Positions 1 to 5,183 of a stretch of 7,202 nucleotides of DNA are shown here, piece after piece. This DNA is from an uncultured Collinsella sp. (GTDB lineage: Bacteria > Actinomycetota > Coriobacteriia > Coriobacteriales > Coriobacteriaceae): the NCBI GenBank assembly GCA_900757705.1, contig CAAEOW010000107.1, positions 1-7,202 on the forward strand, read 5' to 3'. A program made the translations under genes and the position numbers. The notes under the pieces were generated by a model that did not search any database, was not told the origin of the DNA, and was given only the letters and a program-made list of their open reading frames with translations. The first letter of the stretch is position 1, and every line of letters starts with the position of its first letter.

Positions 1-11
1 GGAGGCAGCAC

Positions 12-932
12 ATGCAAAAGGGAGATGCCATGGATGCGGCGGAGCGCTCGGAGCGCATCCCCGATATCGTCATCATCACCGGAATGTCCGGATCGGGCCG
101 CACACAGGCCATGCACGTGTTCGAGGACATGGGCTATTTTTGCATCGATAACCTACCTCCGCGTCTCATCGCCCAGCTTGCCGAGCTCGTCGGCATCAAT
201 ACGGGCGTGGGCAGGCATCTCGCCGTCACCTGCGATTTGCGTAGCCAGGGACTGTTTGACGAGTTGCTCGATGCGGTCGCCGCGCTCGAAGAGCGCGAGA
301 TGAGCTGCGACATCGTGTTCCTGGAGGCTTCTGACGAGGTGCTGATTCGTCGCTACAGCGAAAATCGCCGCCGTCATCCCATTGCCAAGCCGGGGGAGAC
401 TACGGCCGATGCCATTCAGCGCGAGCGCCTTCAGCTGCAGGGCGTGCGCGATCGAGCCGATATGATTATCGACACGAGCCGCCTGCGCACCTCTGCCCTG
501 CGCAACAAATTGCGCATGGCGTTCTCCGAGTTGTCCGACCAGCAGCTCATGGACGTTCACGTGTTCTCGTTTGGCTTTAAGCACGGTATGCCCGTCGAGG
601 CGGACATTATGATCGACGTTCGCTTCCTGCCCAATCCGTTCTACGATCCCGAGATGCGTACCATGACCGGTCTCGATAAGAAAGTCTCCGACTTTGTTCT
701 GGACCATCCCAAGACCCAGGAGTTCTGGAAGGCCTGGACGCAGCTGCTCGATACGGTGATGCCGGGCTATATCGCGGAGGGCAAGCCGCAGCTTTCTATC
801 GCCATCGGCTGCACGGGCGGTCAGCACCGCAGCGTTGCCATCGCCGAGGCCACGGCACGTTATTTGGAAGGCGCCCAGTATCACGTGAGCATTTCCCATC
901 GCGACTTGTCGCGCGCCAACACGAAAGCCTAG
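12..932 (+). CDS. rapZ: RapZ/YvcJ family nucleotide-binding protein (RNase adapter family)
   Basis: Cytoplasmic P-loop protein of the RapZ/YvcJ family. In E. coli RapZ senses glucosamine-6-phosphate and directs RNase E to the sRNA GlmZ; in Gram-positives the family hydrolyses nucleotides but its target is less clear. Seen here: P-loop GMSGSGRT at residues 24-31, then the family block EDMGYFCIDNLPP (38-50), CDLRS (74-78), FLEAS with RRYSENRRRHPI (103-124), and the C-terminal domain with FSFGFKHGMP (185-194), DVRFLPNPFYDP (202-213) and GCTGGQHRSV (266-275). The length of 306 aa is slightly above the family's usual ~285-290 because of an N-terminal extension. Two in-frame starts are plausible: ATG 12 with GGAGG at 1-5, and ATG 30 with GGAG at 21-24. 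The second puts the core closer to the N-terminus. The P-loop Lys is Arg, as in other actinobacterial members. whiA follows after 6 bp. Identity is firm; the RNA-adapter role in this organism is inference. Confidence 0.95.
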   Translation: MQKGDAMDAAERSERIPDIVIITGMSGSGRTQAMHVFEDMGYFCIDNLPPRLIAQLAELVGINTGVGRHLAVTCDLRSQGLFDELLDAVAALEEREMSCDIVFLEASDEVLIRRYSENRRRHPIAKPGETTADAIQRERLQLQGVRDRADMIIDTSRLRTSALRNKLRMAFSELSDQQLMDVHVFSFGFKHGMPVEADIMIDVRFLPNPFYDPEMRTMTGLDKKVSDFVLDHPKTQEFWKAWTQLLDTVMPGYIAEGKPQLSIAIGCTGGQHRSVAIAEATARYLEGAQYHVSISHRDLSRANTKA

Positions 933-938
933 GCCTGC

Positions 939-1868
939 ATGTCGTTTACCGCCGAGGTGCGTGACGAGCTTGCGCGCTGCGAACCCGAATGTGAATACTG
1001 CGACTTGTCGACGCTTGCCGCCCTCACGCGCGTGAGTGGTACGCTCTCGCTTACCGGTTCTGGGCGGTATCGTTTGACGGTTGCGACTGAGACGGGAGCC
1101 GTCGCGCGCACGATGATCACGCTGACGCATCGCATCCTTAAACTCAAAACGGAGTTCACCGTCCGCAAATCTGTATTGCATAAGGTTCGAAATTATCTCA
1201 TCACCTTGCCCGATCAGCCCGATTTGGATAAGGCTCTGGTGCTGCTGGGTATCCTCGACCGGAGGGGAGGACTTGTCGCCGGCGTGCCCCGGCATATCGT
1301 TGCCCGTCCTTGCTGCAGACTTGCCTATATCCGCGGCGCGCTCATCGCGGGCGGCTTCGTGGCCGATCCACGCGGCGATTTTCATTTGGAGATTGCGGTA
1401 CAGGGTGAGCAATATGCCAAGGGGCTTTGCGATCTTTTGGAGCAGATTGGGGTCCATGCGCGTGTTAATGCACGGCGGGGGTCTTATGCCGTGTACATTA
1501 AGAGCGCCGAGGAAATCGAGCATCTATTAAAGCTGATTGGTGCCAAGCGCAGCGTTGCCGAGATTGAGGAGGCGCGCGCGGTCAAGTTGGTTAAGAACGA
1601 TGTGAACCGTCGCGTGAACGCCGAGCTCGCCAACCAGACCAGAAGCGCCGGTGCTGCCCAACATCAGCTTGCGCTTATCGATGAGCTCGAGCAGCGCGGC
1701 CTTCGCGATGCGCTTCCGGATGCCTTGGCGGTCTTTTGCGACCTGCGCGAGCGCTATCCCGATCTGTCGCTGCGTGATTTGGGGGAGATGGCTGACCCTC
1801 CCTTGTCAAAGTCGGCCCTCTACCATCGAGTTTTGAGGCTTGAAAAGCTCATTGAAGCAAACAGGTAG
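939..1868 (+). CDS. whiA: DNA-binding protein WhiA
   Basis: WhiA is a conserved Gram-positive DNA-binding protein with a degenerate LAGLIDADG homing-endonuclease fold followed by a helix-turn-helix. In Streptomyces it controls sporulation septation; in Bacillus it affects division and chromosome segregation. Seen here: the N-terminal SFTAEVRDELA (2-12) typical of the family; CCRLAYIRGALIAGGFVADP (125-144) with FHLEI (148-152), the first LAGLIDADG-like block; LIGAKRSVAEIEEARAVK (199-216); NDVNRRVNAELAN (220-232); and the C-terminal helix-turn-helix with LSLRDLGEMADPPLSKSALYHRVLRLEKL (276-304). At 309 aa it is of usual length. No strong Shine-Dalgarno precedes ATG 939 and only 6 bases separate it from the rapZ stop, so translational coupling to rapZ is likely. 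Codons 196-197 are CTA-TTA, rare in this window, and AAA lysines are common, unlike the glycolytic genes downstream. No GC-rich terminator follows. The identity is firm; its targets in this organism are unknown. Confidence 0.96.
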   Translation: MSFTAEVRDELARCEPECEYCDLSTLAALTRVSGTLSLTGSGRYRLTVATETGAVARTMITLTHRILKLKTEFTVRKSVLHKVRNYLITLPDQPDLDKALVLLGILDRRGGLVAGVPRHIVARPCCRLAYIRGALIAGGFVADPRGDFHLEIAVQGEQYAKGLCDLLEQIGVHARVNARRGSYAVYIKSAEEIEHLLKLIGAKRSVAEIEEARAVKLVKNDVNRRVNAELANQTRSAGAAQHQLALIDELEQRGLRDALPDALAVFCDLRERYPDLSLRDLGEMADPPLSKSALYHRVLRLEKLIEANR

Positions 1869-1872
1869 TTTA

Positions 1873-1891
1873 AAGTATCGGCGTATATACG
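1873..1891. repeat. 19-nt repeat, copy 1 (after whiA)
   Basis: AAGTATCGGCGTATATACG lies 4 bases after the whiA stop. A second copy, AAGCATCGGCGTATATACG at 7154-7172, begins within the secG stop codon; 18 of 19 bases match. Each copy contains the perfect 10-bp palindrome CGTATATACG (1882-1891 here). The shared sequence is visible directly. Its role is unknown: it could be a protein binding site, a small 3'-end hairpin, or a dispersed genomic repeat. Confidence 0.8.
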
Positions 1892-1913
1892 GATTTAACT
1901 GCTGTTTTATTCT

Positions 1914-1927
1914 TTAAAACGTTTTAA
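1914..1927. promoter_or_regulatory. 14-bp perfect palindrome, candidate LacI-family-like operator
   Basis: TTAAAACGTTTTAA is a perfect dyad with a central CG, lying 135 bp before the gap start. LacI/CcpA-family operators have central-CG dyads of this general form (TGAAAnCGnTTTCA type), and glycolytic genes are common targets of sugar-responsive regulators. The palindrome is directly visible; the operator role and the regulator family are inference. No candidate regulator gene of that family lies in the window. Confidence 0.45.
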
Positions 1928-1940
1928 CGTAAATTTGATT

Positions 1941-1970
1941 TTCAATTTCGAGCATTCTCGTGAAATTCAA
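1941..1970. promoter_or_regulatory. Inverted repeat upstream of the gap -10, candidate regulator site
   Basis: TTCAATTTC (1941-1949) is mirrored by GAAATTCAA (1962-1970) with 8 of 9 positions complementary; the inner GAG/CTC (1950-1952, 1957-1959) adds symmetry apart from two extra bases. The dyad centre is about 30 bp upstream of the candidate -10 box, where activator sites or operators overlapping -35 are typical. No good -35 hexamer is present in this stretch, which would fit activator dependence, but that is inference. Confidence 0.4.
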
Positions 1971-1983
1971 GTCCAAAAAAAGG

Positions 1984-1989
1984 TATATT
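1984..1989 (+). promoter_or_regulatory. Candidate -10 box of the gap promoter
   Basis: TATATT matches the TATAAT consensus at five of six positions and lies 72 bp upstream of the gap ATG in an AT-rich stretch after an A-run. The hexamer 17 bp upstream (TGAAAT, 1961-1966) is a poor -35. A promoter somewhere in 1890-1995 is expected from the change to highly expressed genes; this exact box is tentative. Confidence 0.4.
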
Positions 1990-2009
1990 AGGCGAGTGGT
2001 TAGTTTGTG

Positions 2010-2044
2010 GGCCTCAACGGCAGGCGCTGTAGCTTGCGGGGGCC
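2010..2044 (+). promoter_or_regulatory. gap leader stem-loop
   Basis: In the predicted gap 5' leader, GGCCTC (2010-2015) pairs with GGGGCC (2039-2044) with one G-U pair, and GCAGGC (2020-2025) pairs with GCTTGC (2032-2037) with one G-U pair, leaving a GCTGTA loop. The structure ends 5 nt before the AAAGGAG Shine-Dalgarno (2050-2056), so it would leave the ribosome site free. A leader hairpin that protects an abundant mRNA is the simplest reading; a regulatory switch is not excluded. Confidence 0.5.
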
Positions 2045-2061
2045 TTACGAAAGGAGACACA

Positions 2062-3087
2062 ATGGCAGTAAAGGTTGCTATTAACGGCTTCGGTCGCATC
2101 GGTCGTCTGGCTTTCCGTCAGATGTTCGGTCATGAGGGCTCCGAGATCGTCGCTATCAACGACCTCACCTCTCCCGATATGCTCGCTTACCTGCTGAAGT
2201 ACGACTCCACGCAGGGCAACTACGCTCGCGATCACGAGGTCGTTGCTGGCGAGGATTCCATCACCGTTGACGGCAAGGAGATCAAGATCTACAAGGAGGC
2301 CGACGCCAATAACCTGCCTTGGGGCGACCTCGACGTCGACGTCGTTCTCGAGTGCACCGGCTTCTACACCAGCAAGGCTAAGGCTCAGGCCCACATCAAC
2401 GCTGGCGCCAAGAAGGTCGTCATCTCCGCTCCGGCCGGCAGCGATCTGCCCACCATCGTGTACAACGTCAACCACGAGACGCTGACCGCTGAGGACAACA
2501 TCATCTCCGCCGCTTCCTGCACCACCAACTGCCTCGCCCCGATGGCCAAGGGTCTGAACGACTTCGCTCCCATCGTGTCCGGCATCATGACCACCATTCA
2601 CGCCTGGACTGGCGACCAGATGCCGCTCGACGGCCCGCAGCGCAAGGGCAACAAGCGTCGTAGCCGCGCCTGCGCCGTCAACATTGTCCCCAACACCACC
2701 GGTGCTGCCAAGGCTATCGGCCTGGTTCTCCCCGAGCTCAACGGCAAGCTCATCGGTGCCGCCCAGCGCGTCCCGACGCCGACCGGCTCCATCACCAACC
2801 TCTACGCTGTCGTTGACAAGAAGGTCACCGTCGACGAGGTCAACGCTGCTATGAAGGCCTACGCTGCCACCATCTCCGAGACCTTCGGTTACAACGAGGA
2901 CGACATCGTCTCCACCGACATCATCGGCGAGACCCATGGCTCCATCTTCGACGCCACTCAGACCATGTGCTCTGACCTCGGCAACGGCCAGACCCTCGTT
3001 CAGGTCACCTCTTGGTACGACAACGAGAACTCTTACACCTCTCAGATGGTCCGCACCATCAAGTACTTCGAGAAGTTCGTTGCTTAA
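2062..3087 (+). CDS. gap: NAD-dependent glyceraldehyde-3-phosphate dehydrogenase, type I
   Basis: Catalyses the phosphorylating oxidation of glyceraldehyde-3-phosphate to 1,3-bisphosphoglycerate with NAD+ in the cytoplasm, as a homotetramer. Seen here: Rossmann start VAINGFGRIGRLAFRQ (5-20); Asp34 after the second strand, the usual mark of NAD rather than NADP preference; catalytic ASCTTN with Cys153; His180 in the TTIHAWTGDQ block; and C-terminal SWYDNENSYTSQMVRTIKYF (317-336). The 341-aa length is normal. ATG 2062 is chosen because AAAGGAG (2050-2056) lies 5 nt upstream and the protein then begins at the conserved strand; the in-frame extension back to GTG 1960 would encode non-homologous sequence. 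The central block around residues 182-245 (TGDQ, DGPQRKG, NIVPNTTGAAKAIG, RVPTPTGS) resembles Clostridium/Streptococcus GAPDH from memory. All lysines are AAG, fitting very high expression. A strong terminator follows, separating it from pgk. Confidence 0.98.
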   Translation: MAVKVAINGFGRIGRLAFRQMFGHEGSEIVAINDLTSPDMLAYLLKYDSTQGNYARDHEVVAGEDSITVDGKEIKIYKEADANNLPWGDLDVDVVLECTGFYTSKAKAQAHINAGAKKVVISAPAGSDLPTIVYNVNHETLTAEDNIISAASCTTNCLAPMAKGLNDFAPIVSGIMTTIHAWTGDQMPLDGPQRKGNKRRSRACAVNIVPNTTGAAKAIGLVLPELNGKLIGAAQRVPTPTGSITNLYAVVDKKVTVDEVNAAMKAYAATISETFGYNEDDIVSTDIIGETHGSIFDATQTMCSDLGNGQTLVQVTSWYDNENSYTSQMVRTIKYFEKFVA

Positions 3088-3124
3088 TTTAGCTTTTAGC
3101 GAATAGCTCGTTGAGCGTCTAAAG

Positions 3125-3171
3125 AAGGGCGCGGCCTTATAGGGCTTACACCCTAGGGTCGCGCCCTTTTT
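3125..3171 (+). terminator. Intrinsic terminator between gap and pgk
   Basis: GGGCGCG (3127-3133) pairs perfectly with CGCGCCC (3160-3166). The stem continues inward through G-U and CC/GG pairs to an apical AGGG/CCCT hairpin with a CTTACA loop. A run of five T (3167-3171) follows directly and can also pair with AA at 3125-3126. This is a textbook rho-independent terminator. Because pgk is the next gene and has no clear promoter of its own, it probably acts as a partial terminator that lowers expression of the downstream genes relative to gap. Confidence 0.85.
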
Positions 3172-3181
3172 ATAGGAAATC

Positions 3182-3204
3182 GTCTGCCGTAATGGGAGGC
3201 AGAC
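3182..3204 (+). promoter_or_regulatory. Hairpin in the pgk leader
   Basis: GTCTGCC (3182-3188) and GGCAGAC (3198-3204) form a perfect 7-bp stem with a 9-nt loop. It starts 10 nt after the T-run of the gap terminator and ends 7 nt before the GAAAGG ribosome site (3211-3216) of pgk. It has no following T-run, so it is not a terminator. A 5'-end stabiliser for mRNA processed after the gap terminator is one reading; this is inference. Confidence 0.5.
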
Positions 3205-3227
3205 ACGTACGAAAGGTAGAAGCAAAC

Positions 3228-4418
3228 ATGGCCTTTACCAAGAAGACCGTCCGCGACATCGATGTCGACGGCAAGCGCGTTCTCGTCCGCGTTGACTTCA
3301 ACGTGCCTATCAAGGATGGCGTCGTTGGCGACACCACCCGCATCAAGGCTGCCCTGCCCACCATCAACTACCTCGTTGAGCACAACGCTCGCGTCATCCT
3401 CATGAGCCACCTCGGCCGTCCCGATGGCACCGGCTTCCAGCCCGAGCTGTCCCTCGAGCCCGTCGCCAAGAAGCTCGCCGAGCTCTCTGGTCTCGACGTT
3501 GCCTTTGTCGCCGACACCTACGGCGAGAAGGCTGCCGAGGCTGTCGCTGCCGTCGAGCCGGGCAAGGTCCTCGTTCTCGAGAACGTCCGCTTCGATAAGC
3601 GTGAGAAGAAGAACGATCCCGAGATCGCCAAGAAGCTCGCTTCCTATGGTGACGTCTTCGTTCTCGATGCCTTCGGCACCGCTCACCGCGCCCAGGGTTC
3701 CGTCGTGGGCCCCGCCGCTTACCTGCCTGCCGTCGCCGGCTTCCTGCTCGAGAAGGAGGTCGACACGCTGACCGGCATCTTCGCCGAGCCCGAGCGTCCC
3801 TTCGTCGCTATCGTCGGCGGTTCCAAGGTTTCCTCCAAGATCGGCGTTCTCGATCACCTCATCGACTCCGCTGACACCCTGATCATCGGTGGCGGCATGG
3901 CCTACACCTTCTTCCTGGCTCAGGGCTTGACCGTCGGTCAGTCCCTCAAGGAAGAGGACTGGGTCGAGCGCGCTGGCGAGATGCTCAAGAAGGCCGAGGA
4001 GAAGGGCGTTAAGATCCTGCTCCCCATCGACAACCGCGTTGCCGATCACTTTGGCGAGGACGCTGTCCCCGAGGTTGTCGCTTCCGACGCTATCCCCGAC
4101 GATCGTGAGGGCATGGACATCGGCCCCAAGACCGAGGAGCTCTACGCCGAGGCTGTCAAGGGCGCCAAGACCGTGTTCTGGAACGGCCCCATGGGCGTCT
4201 TCGAGTTCGATAACTTCGCTCACGGCACCCAGGCTATCGCCGAGGCTGTTGCCGAGGCCGACTGCACCTCGATCATCGGCGGTGGCGACTCTGTCGCAGC
4301 TGTCAACAAGTTCAACCTGGCCGACAAGATGAGCTGGATCTCCACCGGTGGTGGCGCTTCCATGGAGCTCGTCGAGGGTAAGGCCCTGCCCGGAGTGGAG
4401 GCGCTTCTCGATGCCTAA
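3228..4418 (+). CDS. pgk: Phosphoglycerate kinase
   Basis: Transfers phosphate from 1,3-bisphosphoglycerate to ADP, giving ATP and 3-phosphoglycerate: the first substrate-level phosphorylation of glycolysis, cytoplasmic and monomeric. Seen here: N-domain RVDFNVP (21-27) and SHLGRPDG (60-67) that bind 3-phosphoglycerate, with Arg122-region LENVRFD (117-123) and Arg154 in AHR; C-domain nucleotide-binding IVGGSKVSSK (195-204), the WNGPMGVFE block (318-326), GGGDS (351-355) and the glycine-rich STGGGASME (372-380). At 396 aa the length is standard. ATG 3228 is preferred over the in-frame ATG 3192, because GAAAGG at 3211-3216 precedes it (11-nt spacing, slightly long) and the extra 12 residues are not family-like. 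It follows the gap terminator and a leader hairpin, and its last 8 bases overlap tpiA. All lysines are AAG, indicating high expression. No odd substitutions at the motifs seen. Confidence 0.98.
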   Translation: MAFTKKTVRDIDVDGKRVLVRVDFNVPIKDGVVGDTTRIKAALPTINYLVEHNARVILMSHLGRPDGTGFQPELSLEPVAKKLAELSGLDVAFVADTYGEKAAEAVAAVEPGKVLVLENVRFDKREKKNDPEIAKKLASYGDVFVLDAFGTAHRAQGSVVGPAAYLPAVAGFLLEKEVDTLTGIFAEPERPFVAIVGGSKVSSKIGVLDHLIDSADTLIIGGGMAYTFFLAQGLTVGQSLKEEDWVERAGEMLKKAEEKGVKILLPIDNRVADHFGEDAVPEVVASDAIPDDREGMDIGPKTEELYAEAVKGAKTVFWNGPMGVFEFDNFAHGTQAIAEAVAEADCTSIIGGGDSVAAVNKFNLADKMSWISTGGGASMELVEGKALPGVEALLDA

Positions 4419-5178
4419 TCGCACCCTTCTTATCGCTGGTAACTGGAAGATGAACAACGACGTCGCCGAGGCTGCCAAGCTCGCCGACGAGCTGGCTCAG
4501 GCTCTGCCTGAGGTTCCGGCTGGCGTCGAGGTGCTCGTCTGCCCTCCGACCATCGACATCACCACGGTTCATGACCGTATTCAGGCTGCCCCCATCGCCC
4601 TCGGCGCACAGAATGTGTACTGGGAGGCCAAGGGTGCCTTCACCGGTGAGTCTTCTTGCGACATGCTCAAGTCTGCTGGCTGCACCTACTGCATCATCGG
4701 CCACTCCGAGCGTCGCGACTACTTCCACGAGACCGACGAGGATCAGAACAAGAAGGCCAAGGCTCTCGTTGCCGCCGGTCTTGTTCCTGTCTTCTGCTGC
4801 GGCGAGTCCCTCGAGGTCCGCGAGGCTGGCACCTATGTCGAGCACGTCGTGAACCAGGTCAAGGCTGGCCTTGCTGGTCTTGAGATCACCTGCCCCAAGC
4901 AGGTCGTCGTCGCCTACGAGCCCATCTGGGCCATCGGCACCGGCAAGACCGCTACCGCCGAGGACGCTCAGGAGGTCTGCGGCGCTATCCGTGAGACCCT
5001 CAAGGAGATGTTTGGCGAGGAGCTCGCCGACGGCATCCGTGTCCTTTACGGTGGTTCCGCTAAGCCCGGCAACATTGCCGAGCTCGTCGCTAAGCCCGAC
5101 GTTGACGGCGCCCTCGTGGGCGGCGCTTCGCTCAAGGCTGCCGACTTCGCCTCTATGGTCGTCAAGGCAGGCGAGTAG
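4411..5178 (+). CDS. tpiA: Triosephosphate isomerase
   Basis: Interconverts dihydroxyacetone phosphate and glyceraldehyde-3-phosphate; a dimeric cytoplasmic TIM barrel. Seen here: AGNWKMN (9-15) with Asn11 and Lys13; IIGHSERR (95-102) with the electrophile His98; VVAYEPIWAIGTGKTA (166-181) with catalytic base Glu170 and the mobile phosphate-gripping loop after it; YGGSAKPGN (213-221) and DGALVGGASL (232-241), the phosphate-binding loops. All catalytic residues are intact and 255 aa is a normal length. ATG 4411 lies inside the end of pgk (8-bp overlap) with GGAGG at 4397-4401 inside the pgk coding region, 9 nt upstream; an upstream in-frame start at 4348 would overlap pgk by 71 bp and add unrelated residues. 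gpmI begins 5 bp after its stop. The arrangement suggests translational coupling of pgk, tpiA and gpmI. Confidence 0.98.
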   Translation: MPNRTLLIAGNWKMNNDVAEAAKLADELAQALPEVPAGVEVLVCPPTIDITTVHDRIQAAPIALGAQNVYWEAKGAFTGESSCDMLKSAGCTYCIIGHSERRDYFHETDEDQNKKAKALVAAGLVPVFCCGESLEVREAGTYVEHVVNQVKAGLAGLEITCPKQVVVAYEPIWAIGTGKTATAEDAQEVCGAIRETLKEMFGEELADGIRVLYGGSAKPGNIAELVAKPDVDGALVGGASLKAADFASMVVKAGE

Positions 5179-5183
5179 GACAT

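Noticed and set aside
1869..1930. Intrinsic terminator for whiA
   Set aside because: The region is AT-rich and its symmetric elements are short or lack a GC-rich stem followed by a T-run; read-through into gap cannot be excluded.
1960..2061. N-terminal extension of GAPDH from GTG 1960
   Set aside because: It would read through the promoter and leader hairpin, encodes a basic non-homologous stretch, and has no ribosome site; ATG 2062 has AAAGGAG at ideal spacing.
2056..3206. GACAC at 2056-2060 and 3202-3206, matching the core WhiA-binding motif described in Streptomyces, in the gap and pgk leaders
   Set aside because: A 5-base motif occurs by chance many times in 7 kb and is also found inside coding regions here; the first overlaps the Shine-Dalgarno, which explains part of it.
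3192..3227. Alternative pgk start at ATG 3192
   Set aside because: The ATG lies in the loop of the 3182-3204 hairpin, lacks a Shine-Dalgarno, and adds 12 residues not typical of the family.
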